Shown piece after piece: positions 17,633 through 26,929 of a stretch of 64,000 nt of DNA (position 1 is the stretch's first letter; each line of letters starts with the position of its first letter). Under the pieces are notes generated by a model that had not been told where the DNA came from, made no database searches, and saw only the letters and a program-made list of their open reading frames with translations. A program made the translations under genes and the position numbers. Source of the stretch: Terriglobia bacterium (GTDB lineage Bacteria > Acidobacteriota > Terriglobia > Terriglobales > Acidobacteriaceae); NCBI GenBank assembly GCA_032252755.1, contig JAVUPY010000093.1, forward strand, positions 1 to 64,000, given 5' to 3'.

Positions 17633-18346
17633 TCACGGTTGCCGCACCTTCCTTACGATCGTACCGGCAAGGGCAAGTCCACTCAGTAGCAACAATGAGT
17701 AGGAACTGCTGTCCGGAACAGTCGTAGGCGGGGAAGGTGTAGTGCCAAACTGAATGTAATAGCCCAAGATGTCGGAATCAGCCGTGACACCTGGGACCGT
17801 CAGTGTGAACTCTACAACACCGGATAAGAATGGATTATGGGGATCATTGTTATTCAAGGAACTGTTGGCGTGAAGGTACGGTGCTGTGCCGCCATATGGA
17901 ACGGTTCCGCCAATGATGGTCCAGTCGGGGCCTGGCTGGGGGCCGATGACACATATAGTGCATACGCCGAACCAGCCATTTACGTTGTTCTGCACAATCC
18001 AAGGCGTGGGATTCTGTGCCCCTGAAGATTTACCCACGTGATTGAACAGGTTGATCGAGTCATAACTGCTGCTCGAGTCCAACGCGGCGCCCCCTCCATA
18101 TCCATCTACCCGGAGGTAGATTGCGCTAATGTTTTGGGCAATGCTGATGACATCGGCATTGCTCAAGGCGTTTGTTATTGAGATTGTTACCGTCCCACTA
18201 CCCGTGGTGATGGAGCCAGTCACGAGTCTGTAGCTTGAGCCTGAGCCGGTATTGACGGCGATATTGATCGTATCGGCCATTGCCGACAGTCCCAAGCAGA
18301 TAAAGGCGGCCACAATCAACAGTCTTAGCTTTGGAGTGGAGAACAT
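17633..18346 (-). CDS. PEP-CTERM-like exosortase substrate
   Basis: A 237-residue protein with a signal peptide (about 1-24) and a tripartite C-terminal sorting tail at 210-237: VPDSSSY motif, hydrophobic helix (SLLLLSGLALAGTIV) and a basic end (RKVRQP). The motif is a variant of the usual VPEP, nearer to the VPDSG class. The body is Ser/Asn/Gly-rich with no domain I recognise. It lies downstream of the exosortase, reading the same way, so is its probable substrate, to be processed at the inner membrane and released or attached outside. Confidence 0.8.
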   Translation of the reverse strand: MFSTPKLRLLIVAAFICLGLSAMADTINIAVNTGSGSSYRLVTGSITTGSGTVTISITNALSNADVISIAQNISAIYLRVDGYGGGAALDSSSSYDSINLFNHVGKSSGAQNPTPWIVQNNVNGWFGVCTICVIGPQPGPDWTIIGGTVPYGGTAPYLHANSSLNNNDPHNPFLSGVVEFTLTVPGVTADSDILGYYIQFGTTPSPPTTVPDSSSYSLLLLSGLALAGTIVRKVRQP

Positions 18347-18574
18347 AAGGTGTTCCCCCCTTCTGGACTGCAGTTTCTTCGCACATGGCGCCCAAAACTG
18401 CCCATCATCAGCAATTCCAGGCGGCGAGGCGAAGGCTTTGTTTGGTGGAAATGACCTTGTGCCATTCCCATTCGTTTTACAGCACCTGCAACGAGGAGTT
18501 GCAGAGTGGATTGGAGGCAGGGCCCTACCGGGGGGAGAGGCTGAAGCAGGGTCCTACCTCTGAGGGAGGACCCG

Positions 18575-19513
18575 TTAGACACAAGCAGGAGAATGATCGA
18601 TGCGTCGTTGGCTCGCACTGGACCGTTGCTGTTTCCTCTTTTCGATCCACTTCAGGACAAGAGTCGAAAAGTACAGTGCCATTATGGAAATTGCAAAAAA
18701 GACCATTCCGCTATGACGATGAAATTCGCTTTCCAGAATTTCGGGATCTGCGTAGTTACTCAGCAAACAAAGGGCGAGGATTCTCAGGCCGTTCTTAATG
18801 ATTGAGATCGGAACGGATGCTGCTACGAGGAGTGTGCGGAGGACCATGGTGCGCAGGTACAGATGAGCTACCACCATGCTCAGGATGAAAAGAATAATCG
18901 CCGCCCGGATCCCGCTGCACTGCTCAGCAATCTCAATCGAGCGGAGGGGAAGGAGGATGACGAATCCGTCGCGATGAAAAGGAACACCTGCTAGATATAA
19001 GAGCCAATCGACAGCTACCGTCGACCCATATTGAAGTCCAAGATTTATCCATCTCACGACGTAAGAGGGGAACGGAACTATAAACCCTAACATGACAAGA
19101 GGAAACTGCGCGGCGGCCACGGCTCGAGTACCATAGGCGAGCGCGAATACCCCAATACATACCAAGACAAGTGAGAGTATTGAAATACTGAGACTATTCT
19201 CAATGCCAATTGAGGCTTGGAAGAAACTGCACAAGATTCTGAGAGCTATGCCAGAGGCGAGGAGAATTGGACCACTCACAAGCCCTAATGAGACATCTCG
19301 AAATATTTTTCCCCTATTCAACCAGATCAATGATATTGCGATTGGGATCACGAGTATGGCGTGAGTATTTTCTGATTCCTGCGCAGAAAGTTCGAGCAGG
19401 GCAACGAGCGTATCCATCCAGAGGACAATCGCTGCTGCAAACAACGATGCGAACATCAGATGTCTGCGAGTCACAGAGGTCTTGGAATCGAATTGGCGGA
19501 CTATATCACGCAC
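18575..19513 (-). CDS. Exosortase
   Basis: A 312-residue polytopic inner-membrane protease/transpeptidase with about eight hydrophobic segments. Family catalytic residues are visible: Cys199 in EQCSGIR, Arg244 in IIKNGLRI and His267 in HRHSGM. Exosortases recognise PEP-CTERM tails and are found with EPS loci, as here. The only recognisable substrate in the window is the next gene (17633-18346), 229 nt downstream. The C-terminus has a short Lys/Arg-rich tail and no EpsI-type (methanolan) fusion. The exosortase subtype cannot be assigned by eye. Confidence 0.9.
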   Translation of the reverse strand: MRDIVRQFDSKTSVTRRHLMFASLFAAAIVLWMDTLVALLELSAQESENTHAILVIPIAISLIWLNRGKIFRDVSLGLVSGPILLASGIALRILCSFFQASIGIENSLSISILSLVLVCIGVFALAYGTRAVAAAQFPLVMLGFIVPFPSYVVRWINLGLQYGSTVAVDWLLYLAGVPFHRDGFVILLPLRSIEIAEQCSGIRAAIILFILSMVVAHLYLRTMVLRTLLVAASVPISIIKNGLRILALCLLSNYADPEILESEFHRHSGMVFFAISIMALYFSTLVLKWIEKRKQQRSSASQRRIDHSPACV

Positions 19514-19628
19514 TATTCAACCTCGATCGGCCGGAGATGGGTTCCGCCGCTGACGAGATCGGCCAGGAATATCCATCTGATCTCGATTCTTGACGCAGAA
19601 AATAGAGGGTGATGGATCAAGTGGGTTC

Positions 19629-19702
19629 TGGAGGCGCGGGCCGGAATCGAACCGACGATTAAGGTTTTGCGAACCTTTGCCTTACCACTTGGCTACCGCG
19701 CC
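19629..19702 (-). tRNA. tRNA-Cys(GCA)-like, C at position 33
   Basis: All stems form: acceptor GGCGCGG/CCGCGCC, anticodon stem AAGGT/ACCTT, T stem GTCGG/CCGGC, with an encoded CCA end. The anticodon loop is TCGCAAA, so the anticodon reads GCA, but the nearly universal U33 is C. Its first 25 bases equal those of the tRNA-Cys at 62783-62857. It stands alone inside the EPS locus. It could be a divergent functional gene, a specialised tRNA or a decaying copy. Confidence 0.75.
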
Positions 19703-19764
19703 ATTTAGATCGGCTGCGTATCAGATCACGATATTAGATTCGAACAGCTAGATGCTGGCACTTT

Positions 19765-20388
19765 TTACTGATTAAGCTTTTCCAACCACTCTTCTCTCCA
19801 GAAATAAAAACAGGCACGATCACATGCTCCGTACAACTCAAAGCCTTGGCACATAACGCCTTCCAAAAGGCAAATCCCTTTCACCTTTTTCACTCGGCAG
19901 TCACGCTCATCGACGAACCTTTTCACCGGCTTGAGCACTATTTGTGTCGTGCCGCAGTACTTCCACATCTCTGGGAGGAAACTGCACCCTTTCAACTCGT
20001 TCCAGCAATTGAGCGTAGCCTGGATTTGGTTTGTGGACCTGACAAGGACCTTATCTCCCGGATTCAATTCGATCCGCTTCAAATCCGTTACGGCAGGAGA
20101 TTGTTCTTCCATTTTCCCGGTCACTCTCGAATATGCGACCGCCACTGTGTTGAGGTACTCCTTGATTTTCCTCTTGGCGGAAGGAGTAAAACTCCTTCTA
20201 AGCACCAGTCTCACGCGCTGAGCGACGGAGCACTTGGCGGCCTCTGCGTTTCTTTCTCTTTCAGCCAACTGGTCCAATCTGAACACCTGGCATCCTCTAT
20301 GATCCATCGTTGATGTCTTCAGATGATTCATCGCGTCCATCCGTTCTTCCTGCGTTTGTTCAAATTTAGATTTTCTGGGAGCCTTCAT
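19765..20388 (-). CDS. EPS-locus conserved cysteine-motif protein, function unknown
   Basis: A 207-residue soluble protein. The N-terminal half is basic and poorly ordered. The C-terminal ~100 residues hold NPGDKVLVRSTNQI, FLPEMWKYCG, GICLLEGVMCQG and CDRACFYFWREEWLEKL. I recall this arrangement of a small beta domain with paired cysteines from hypothetical proteins in EPS clusters; the Cys/Glu/Arg pattern suggests a metal- or disulfide-stabilised fold. No function can be named. Its start overlaps the aminotransferase end by 23 nt, so it is translationally coupled to that gene. Confidence 0.65.
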   Translation of the reverse strand: MKAPRKSKFEQTQEERMDAMNHLKTSTMDHRGCQVFRLDQLAERERNAEAAKCSVAQRVRLVLRRSFTPSAKRKIKEYLNTVAVAYSRVTGKMEEQSPAVTDLKRIELNPGDKVLVRSTNQIQATLNCWNELKGCSFLPEMWKYCGTTQIVLKPVKRFVDERDCRVKKVKGICLLEGVMCQGFELYGACDRACFYFWREEWLEKLNQ

Positions 20389-21556
20389 TTATGCAGCGCG
20401 CAATATGCTCGATGTCGCGAGTGTTCAGGTTGTAATGAATTGGCACAAGCAGAACGGTTTTGGAAAGCAGTTCTGCATTCGGGCAGTCTCCACGATAACC
20501 ATACAGTGCACGAGCTTCAGCGACGATGTTGTCGAGGTATTTGGCGCAGTCGATGCCCCTGCTTAACAGATAGTCAGCCATAGCGTCTCGTTGCTGCGTG
20601 TTGTAAAACCTGAGAGCAAACTGGAACCAATTGCTAGACGAGTCTTTGCCTTCGGACGGCAAGTGAAACCTCCCAGACATCACAGAACGGAGAAGCATTT
20701 GAGCGTGTTCTCTCTGAATATCGATGTTCTTCCGAAAGTGCGTAATGCGAGCATTGATAAGAGCAAGGTGAGTCGGTGCGATCTTGCCTGTATTAAAACC
20801 GTTCTTGGCTGTCAGATTCATGCGCTTATCAAGTTGCATGCCGACAGGGTAGCCAATGACTCCGTACCACGGACGCTTGTATAAGGTTGCCTTACCAAAG
20901 GTCAGGAGCGAGTCGGTCAGCAGTTTCCAGGCAGGCCAGCTCTCGAAGGAGCTTACTATTCGTTCGACCTTCTTGCGGAATTCCACGTCTTTGCAGATAA
21001 TGGCGCTCCCTTCACCGGCGGAAATATATTTGCCGCAGCGAAAAGAGAAGAACGAGGCGGTTGAAAGTAATCCTGTTTGTTTTCCTTTATAGGTGCTGAA
21101 AAGTGATTGTGCGCAGTCTTCAATCACTGGCAGACCCTCAGCGGCAGCAACGATCGCGTCGATATCGCACGGCTGGCCGAACATGTGCACTGCAATTACC
21201 GCTGCAATGTCGGCGCGCTTTGTGCGGAGATCGGCGACCGAAATGTTACAGTCGCTGGCATTTGAGTCGATAAATCTGGGGGAAAGTCCGGCACGACGAA
21301 TGGCATCAAAAACGACCGAGCAGCAAAATAATGGAACTCCCACTTTTGCGGGCGCCGGCAGCTCCAGGCATTTGAGAATTGCGTAGAGCGAAGCCCTGCC
21401 TGACCTGGTCCAAATGGGATTCTGTTCGAAGACGGTTTCCACATTCGGCGTGTGCGTGGTGCTATCGCGTCCGCCACGCACGGTGCCGACTAGGTCTTTG
21501 AAGCCATAGTCCCAATTGTTTCGGGGAATAAGGTTGAAGCGAGTGCGCCAATTCAT
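20366..21556 (-). CDS. DegT/DnrJ/EryC1/StrS-family sugar aminotransferase
   Basis: A 396-residue fold-type-I PLP enzyme, cytoplasmic. PLP-binding features are VIEDCAQSLFSTY (Asp contacting the pyridine) and the Schiff-base Lys in FFSFRCGKYISAGEGS (about residue 186). It should transfer an amino group to a keto-sugar nucleotide for EPS subunits. It is more divergent than the second aminotransferase at 41709 and lacks the usual GG after the lysine (GEGS). It sits between a deacetylase and the cysteine-motif protein in the leftward EPS block. Confidence 0.8.
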   Translation of the reverse strand: MNWRTRFNLIPRNNWDYGFKDLVGTVRGGRDSTTHTPNVETVFEQNPIWTRSGRASLYAILKCLELPAPAKVGVPLFCCSVVFDAIRRAGLSPRFIDSNASDCNISVADLRTKRADIAAVIAVHMFGQPCDIDAIVAAAEGLPVIEDCAQSLFSTYKGKQTGLLSTASFFSFRCGKYISAGEGSAIICKDVEFRKKVERIVSSFESWPAWKLLTDSLLTFGKATLYKRPWYGVIGYPVGMQLDKRMNLTAKNGFNTGKIAPTHLALINARITHFRKNIDIQREHAQMLLRSVMSGRFHLPSEGKDSSSNWFQFALRFYNTQQRDAMADYLLSRGIDCAKYLDNIVAEARALYGYRGDCPNAELLSKTVLLVPIHYNLNTRDIEHIARCINEGSQKI

Positions 21557-21607
21557 CCTGGTTATCTCGCCGAGAACGCGACCTCGCCTTCCAGTGTCGT
21601 CGTGACC

Positions 21608-22960
21608 TCAACAAACAAATTGCGTGGCCTCTTGCAGTTCATAGAGTAGGTGTCCCTCCTGCGCCACGGCCCACGCTACACTGGCGCGCTCGGCACCATC
21701 TCCACGGATCCCCCAAGCTCCCGCAGTCCTGACCAGGGTCAGTGTTTCCCGCTGTTTCCACCATTGCGCAATCTCGCGCGGCAGGGTGAGCCAAGCACCC
21801 TCTTTCACTGCGCATTCGCAGAGGCGGTGCAGCAAGTGACGATAGGTGTTTCGCGCCCGATCCTCCAGCAGGTAATCAGGATGGACAATGAAACTTAGCA
21901 GTCCGTTATGAGTCATCACCGCTGCGATTTGCTGCTCCCACAGAGCGGTCGAGAAACTTCCCAGCACGTGGAATAAGGAGTAATCCTGAATGGTCGTCAA
22001 TGGCAGTTCGACCAAACGGCCGATGGAGTAGGGCATTACCGTACAGCAGCCACCACGCTGCGGGTCCAAAGGGGCGGTATTCGGCACGGACATGTCATAG
22101 AGAAACTCAAGCTCCTCGAACCAATCCATGTTTCTGTAAAGAACAGCCGAACGGAATCCGAGCGCGCCGAAGTGCCTACCGAACTCGTTGATTCTGACTG
22201 CGCGGCGAAGGAACTCCTTTCGCTGGAGAAATAGTCGTCCGTCATGGTTAAGATCGTGGATGTTAATCTCAAACCCACGTTGCCGAATCTCAGTCAGGAA
22301 TTCTTCTGTAATGTCATAGCGTTGTTCCGGCACGAGTTGGAAGGAACCGCGCAATCCGTACGACTCATCTAAGTCCATCAACTGACTGCAAAAATCTCGC
22401 CCGGCAGCCGTTTCAACGTCGTGAGTCATTATTGCAGCAGACCTGCAACCGTCCGGCCAAAACCAAATGAATGGCAAGCGATCTACGCCCAGCGATGCCA
22501 TCACTAGAAGAAGAATCTGTTCCAAACATAAATCCAGACTGAGATCTACCGGCCAACCTGGAAATGCAATCTTTTGCCATCCTAAGGCGTGTGCTTGCTG
22601 AAGTTTCTGCCTCAGTTTCGCAGGAAGTAACGATCGTACTGAGTAGTACAGCCTGCGAGAAAAGTGAGAGCCTGCGCCGCAGAATCTCTTTTGCTGGATG
22701 AGATAGCACTCGCGACGGAAGTTGTTTGGAACCTCGTCCGCATCGAAGGGCATTTCGAGCATTCCTGCCGTGGTTCGAACTTTGTGTCCGCAGTCGGACA
22801 AAACTCCTCGCGCAGTACGAGCGACGGGGACGCTGCATCTTCCGAAGCATTTGATTCCGTTGAAGCTGAAGAACCCGGGCTCGTTGCGGAGATCATTCGG
22901 CGAGTAACACTCGACCGAAATCTCGGGGAGACGGTAGTAATCAAGCAGGGTCTGCAACAT
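21608..22960 (-). CDS. Polysaccharide deacetylase (NodB-homology) family protein
   Basis: A 450-residue protein. The NodB-type domain spans about 165-420: a metal-binding Asp in MTHDVETAAG and the His pair in INIHDLNHDGRLF (HxxxH). The second Asp of the usual TFDDG motif is replaced (HDVE), as in many EPS-locus deacetylases. The N-terminal ~150 residues are a family-specific extension without signal peptide, so the protein may be cytoplasmic. It probably deacetylates an N-acetylated sugar of the EPS or a precursor. Confidence 0.75.
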   Translation of the reverse strand: MLQTLLDYYRLPEISVECYSPNDLRNEPGFFSFNGIKCFGRCSVPVARTARGVLSDCGHKVRTTAGMLEMPFDADEVPNNFRRECYLIQQKRFCGAGSHFSRRLYYSVRSLLPAKLRQKLQQAHALGWQKIAFPGWPVDLSLDLCLEQILLLVMASLGVDRLPFIWFWPDGCRSAAIMTHDVETAAGRDFCSQLMDLDESYGLRGSFQLVPEQRYDITEEFLTEIRQRGFEINIHDLNHDGRLFLQRKEFLRRAVRINEFGRHFGALGFRSAVLYRNMDWFEELEFLYDMSVPNTAPLDPQRGGCCTVMPYSIGRLVELPLTTIQDYSLFHVLGSFSTALWEQQIAAVMTHNGLLSFIVHPDYLLEDRARNTYRHLLHRLCECAVKEGAWLTLPREIAQWWKQRETLTLVRTAGAWGIRGDGAERASVAWAVAQEGHLLYELQEATQFVC

Positions 22961-23014
22961 GCATCATTCTCCGGCACGCTGGCGTCCAGAGACAGTATTT
23001 AGTATGCATAATAT

Positions 23015-24103
23015 CTATGCGAAGTGTCGGTAGAGAAGCCTGCCGGCTGCTTGCAGCAGTGGGCCCGGCAAATGAGAGAACACTTCCTTTGCGACTGTCA
23101 TCTTCCAGCCAGTATCGGTAGCTATCGGCAGAGGCGGATTACGCCAATACTGAATCTCCCTCTGCTTTGCTCCCCAGCGCAGTCGGAAAGTGATTAGACC
23201 GGTGTTGTCCTTTTCGGTCCGGCCAAAATCGAATCTCGAAAGACCTGCCGCTTTGGCGCTGCAGATAGCATTCCAGAACACCAGTTGACCGCCAGCGAGA
23301 TTGCAATAATCGTGATCCGAACACGAATACTTACAGTAAAGCGTCGCACCGAATTTCAAGGTGAGCAATCCTGCGATACTGCGATCTCCCTTGCTGACGA
23401 GGTGAATGGTTAGATCGTCGTGAACAGCATTCAGCAGGTTCCGGAACCACTCGAACGGTTGAGGGGGGAGTTGGTGTCGTTGGCGTGTCAAGATCATCAG
23501 AGTGTAGAAGCTAGCCAGATCGGCTTCCGAGCGGCCTTCCTTGTAGGTCAATTGTTCACGCTCTGCTCGTTTGATTCGCTGCTGGATGCAGCGTTTGTCG
23601 CACGCTGCCAGGAGTTCACCAAGGCTGGGCTTAAGATCGATCGAATGCACATAGAATTGCTGAACAGGTGCAAACGCTGCCGACCTTACAAGGATATCGC
23701 TCGTCGGACGGAGTTCGACATATTTGACATCCGGAGCAATCCTGCACACGCCATCTAGAATGCCAGCCAATTCGTCAGGATTGTTAACAAGCGGCTCGCA
23801 GAAGTCCGAAAATGGCATTGACACCAACCGTTTGCCCATCATCCAGGATGACAGCGATGCGAACACGATTCCATTGGAGAGAGGATATCCCGGGGGAGAT
23901 GTTGTGAACACGATGGGTTGGAATGAATAGGTCCGTTGCAGTGCACACAACCATTGGGGAGAGTGAAAGATCGAGGCATTCGGATGACGCGAAATGAACT
24001 CCCCCCAGCGAGGATCCTTTATGGGATCCGTACGGTATACGGTGAAACTCATCTCGGGCCTCCCAGCGGCGGTTCGGGGAGAATGCTGACCCATTACGTT
24101 CAT
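23015..24103 (-). CDS. FemAB-like aminoacyl/acyltransferase of EPS/exosortase loci
   Basis: A 362-residue protein with two GNAT-like halves, as in FemAB/FemX proteins. Family-like strings are KRCIQQRIKRAEREQL (helical arm), FWNAICSAKAAGLSRFDFGR and the end motif TGLITFRLRWGAKQREIQYW. FemAB relatives are regular companions of PEP-CTERM/XrtA EPS systems, where they may add amino acids or acyl groups to the polymer or to lipid-linked precursors; this role is unproven. The start has AGGAGA just upstream. Confidence 0.8.
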   Translation of the reverse strand: MNVMGQHSPRTAAGRPEMSFTVYRTDPIKDPRWGEFISRHPNASIFHSPQWLCALQRTYSFQPIVFTTSPPGYPLSNGIVFASLSSWMMGKRLVSMPFSDFCEPLVNNPDELAGILDGVCRIAPDVKYVELRPTSDILVRSAAFAPVQQFYVHSIDLKPSLGELLAACDKRCIQQRIKRAEREQLTYKEGRSEADLASFYTLMILTRQRHQLPPQPFEWFRNLLNAVHDDLTIHLVSKGDRSIAGLLTLKFGATLYCKYSCSDHDYCNLAGGQLVFWNAICSAKAAGLSRFDFGRTEKDNTGLITFRLRWGAKQREIQYWRNPPLPIATDTGWKMTVAKEVFSHLPGPLLQAAGRLLYRHFA

Positions 24104-24199
24104 AACGTCTCCTGAATTTGCGATAAACTGAGGAGCTCTCTTTCCGCTCTCCGCGTCCCGCTGGAGTATCCGGAGATCGCGCCGCTTGCACTCACATAC

Positions 24200-25513
24200 T
24201 CACCAACATATTCCTTCGTATCTGCCGTTTGCGCTTCTGCCATTATTGATGTGAACGAAATCCACTAACATCTGCCCATCGTGCAGACGGTCAGTTATAT
24301 TGCAGAACTCTGGATCCCTATTGCCGACAACTATTGTCTGCGCGTGATCCAAGACAGCGTCGATACTATCTACCATCAGTTTCGAGATATGAGGAATTCT
24401 TGTGAAAATAAAATCTCGATTCGCACCAACGAGGCTCGCCACTCTTACGTTTTTATCGTAAATACGAAGGTCGTAGCCTTTTCCTATGAGATTTTCAATC
24501 AGTTCGATCAAGGGACTTTCACGCAAGTCGTCAGTGCCCGCTTTGAAACTGAAGCCTAAGAACCCAACTCGCTTGTATTCCTTCTTGATTATTATCTGTA
24601 AGCCCCGACGTATCTGCTTATCATTGCTGGCCAGTATTGACGTGAGTATTGGAAGTTCCAAGTCATGAAGCTTTGCGCCATAAGTGAGAGCTCGCAAATC
24701 CTTTGGCAAACAGGAACCGCCAAACGCAAAGCCAGGCTCCAGGTAAGTGGCAGAAATGTTGAGTTTCTTGTCTTGGCAGAAAATGTCCATCACTTTGTAG
24801 GCGTCGACATTTAAAGATTTGCATATGTTGCCAATTTCATTGGCAAAACCAATCTTTAGCGCGTGCCAGGTATTGTCGACGTACTTGACCATCTCCGCAG
24901 TACTCAAATCAGTTCGGATGAGGGGGGCGGGAAATCCTTCATAGAGTGCTGCCAAAATGTCACCGCTGGCCGAGTCCAATTCTCCGATGACAGTCTTGGG
25001 TGGAAAATTGAAATCTCTCACTGACGAGCCTTCCCTCAAGAATTCGGGATTATGACAAATGCCGAAGTTGTTGCCCACTCTCTTTCCAGAGAACTTTTCT
25101 AACGTGGGAATCACGAGTGTTTGCATCGTCCCCGGCACGATAGTGCTCCGAACAACAACCAGGTGGAAAGTCGACTTGCTCGCCAATGCTTGCCCGATCT
25201 GGGTAGCTACACGTTCCACGTAGCGCAGGTCCAAGTCACCATTTTCTTTACTGGGAGTTCCCACACACACAAATGAAAGATCTGTCGCTCGGATCGCTTC
25301 ACCTACGTCGGTCGTGGCGCGTAACCGACCAGCAGTCCGTGCCGCGGCTACGATATCCCCGATTTCGGCTTCGATAATTGGAGATTGACCATCGTTAATC
25401 AGGTCGACTTTCATACTGATTGGATCGACGCCAATGACGGTGTGCCCTCGGGAAGCGAAACAACCGGCCGATACAGTACCCACATAACCTAGACCGAAAA
25501 TACTGATCTTCAT
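24200..25513 (-). CDS. AlgD-like nucleotide-sugar dehydrogenase (GDP-mannose 6-dehydrogenase type)
   Basis: A 437-residue UDP-glucose/GDP-mannose dehydrogenase. N-terminal NAD motif FGLGYVGTVSAGCFA (5-19), middle dimer domain, catalytic Cys in FGGSCLPKDLRALTYGA (near 266), C-terminal nucleotide-sugar domain with KAGTDDLRESP. The opening MKISIFGLGYVG and CLPKDLRAL string favour GDP-mannose rather than UDP-glucose or UDP-GlcNAc as substrate; the product would be a uronic acid for the EPS. I start at the ATG at 25513 (GGGAGAGGA upstream), not at 25594. Confidence 0.8.
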   Translation of the reverse strand: MKISIFGLGYVGTVSAGCFASRGHTVIGVDPISMKVDLINDGQSPIIEAEIGDIVAAARTAGRLRATTDVGEAIRATDLSFVCVGTPSKENGDLDLRYVERVATQIGQALASKSTFHLVVVRSTIVPGTMQTLVIPTLEKFSGKRVGNNFGICHNPEFLREGSSVRDFNFPPKTVIGELDSASGDILAALYEGFPAPLIRTDLSTAEMVKYVDNTWHALKIGFANEIGNICKSLNVDAYKVMDIFCQDKKLNISATYLEPGFAFGGSCLPKDLRALTYGAKLHDLELPILTSILASNDKQIRRGLQIIIKKEYKRVGFLGFSFKAGTDDLRESPLIELIENLIGKGYDLRIYDKNVRVASLVGANRDFIFTRIPHISKLMVDSIDAVLDHAQTIVVGNRDPEFCNITDRLHDGQMLVDFVHINNGRSANGRYEGICW

Positions 25514-25681
25514 TTTGTTCCTCTCCCTACCGAAGTCGATCGCAGAACACCCGTCACGCTCTGTAAACTTGGTAGACAGGTCACTTTCGGGCAAAGAACG
25601 GGGATTAGCAGCAACTCAAGATATGAAGCTGGTATTCGATGCAGGTAAGTGATTAACCTTCAGCGAGCAAATGTTGGATAC

Positions 25682-26929
25682 CTACTTCACAGGCTTTGGT
25701 GTCCAGCCGTGACGCAGTTCCTCGGCCCCCTTATGAGCCGCCTTGCAAAATGCCCGATCATATGCTGCTAACAGTTGCTCAACGGAGTATTTCCACGCTA
25801 GTTCCAGTTCAACTCGTTTTCGACCAGACTGCCCCATCCTGGCGCGCTCATCCGGTCTGTCAAGCAACCATGCAATCTTCGCAGCGAAATCGGGGACACC
25901 GGTCGCGCTGTCGGCGTACAGCGATGCGTCGCCCGCACTAAACCGTCCCTCTCTCAAGTCGAATTGAACTATGGGTTTACCTAGAGCCATATACTCTATG
26001 ATCTTTATCATCGTGGAGATGTCGTTCATGGAGCACGGGGTATCGGGATTAACGCAAACATCCGATGTCGAGAGAATCTCCATCAGGTCTTCGTCTGGGA
26101 TCGGTCCCGTGAAATTGACTGTGCCTTCCAAACCGTTGTGAGTGACTAGGGTTCGAAGTCGCTCGAGTTGTGAGCCACCACCGACGCAAGTGAAATGTAT
26201 GTCGTCACGGCCGGCTTTCTTGAGATGCAGTGCCGCATCCAGCAGAATCTCCACGCCTTCCTGCACGCCCATAGTCCCGACGTATGCGACCAAATAACGC
26301 TTGCCGTGCTTGAGTGAGTGGTTGGGGGCGACAGAAGTGACTCTGTTCAAGTCAGGGCCATTGCGAACAACGAAGACGTCTTCCGGTTTTTTCCCGCCTC
26401 GACCAAGCGCGAGTTCCCTGTAGCTATTGTTGGTGGACATGACGACGTCGCTGTATGAGTAACTGAGTTTCTCGAGCCACCACAGCAATTTGTAAAATAT
26501 TCCGTGCTTTCGATAGATGGACAGGTACAGCTCTGGGCAAGCGTCGTGGTGATCGAAAATGTACGGTATTCCGAACAATTTGAACGGAAGTGCTACTAGG
26601 AAGATGTCATCGGGTGGGTTGCATCCTTGGATGACGTGAAACCTGTGGCGGAGGTAGATCCGGAAGGTATAGACGAACTGCCAGAACAATGCGTGAACGT
26701 ACTCACGAAGATGCCCGCCTCTTCCTTCATGCTGCGGATAGCGGTACACGTGAATACCGTTTATGACCTCGTAACTCTGATCCCATCGCTTTCCCCTTGT
26801 GCCTTCGCTCTTGGGACACAGCACCGTAACTTCATAGTCGTTATTACTTAGTGAAGTGGCTTCGTTCCAGACGCGAATATCGTCTGGAAACGAGCAGTTC
26901 TCAATGATAATAAGCGCTCTTCTTTTCAC
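25682..26929 (-). CDS. Glycosyltransferase family 4
   Basis: A 415-residue GT-B glycosyltransferase. The N-terminal domain has DHHDACPELY and YSYSDVVMSTNN. The C-terminal donor domain has VAYVGTMGVQEGVEILLDA, FTGPIPDEDLMEILSTSDVC and MIKIIEYMALGKPIVQFD, the retaining GT4 donor-binding region. It probably adds one sugar to the lipid-linked EPS repeat unit at the cytoplasmic membrane. It is the last biosynthetic gene before the rightward beta-helix insertion. Confidence 0.85.
   Translation of the reverse strand: MKRRALIIIENCSFPDDIRVWNEATSLSNNDYEVTVLCPKSEGTRGKRWDQSYEVINGIHVYRYPQHEGRGGHLREYVHALFWQFVYTFRIYLRHRFHVIQGCNPPDDIFLVALPFKLFGIPYIFDHHDACPELYLSIYRKHGIFYKLLWWLEKLSYSYSDVVMSTNNSYRELALGRGGKKPEDVFVVRNGPDLNRVTSVAPNHSLKHGKRYLVAYVGTMGVQEGVEILLDAALHLKKAGRDDIHFTCVGGGSQLERLRTLVTHNGLEGTVNFTGPIPDEDLMEILSTSDVCVNPDTPCSMNDISTMIKIIEYMALGKPIVQFDLREGRFSAGDASLYADSATGVPDFAAKIAWLLDRPDERARMGQSGRKRVELELAWKYSVEQLLAAYDRAFCKAAHKGAEELRHGWTPKPVK

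Noticed and set aside
18421-18480. Possible sigma-54 box upstream of the PEP-CTERM gene (minus strand, TGGCACAAGGTCATTT)
   Set aside because: The -24 half fits, but the invariant GC of the -12 half is replaced by TT at the right distance.
19629-19702. Reading the anticodon of the variant tRNA as CGC (alanine)
   Set aside because: Shifting the loop by one base breaks most of the anticodon stem; the GCA reading keeps five perfect pairs.
24200-25513. Calling the nucleotide-sugar dehydrogenase a WbpA-type UDP-GlcNAc dehydrogenase
   Set aside because: The active-site string SCLPKDLRAL is of the AlgD/Ugd kind, not the GGHCIP-type string of WbpA.
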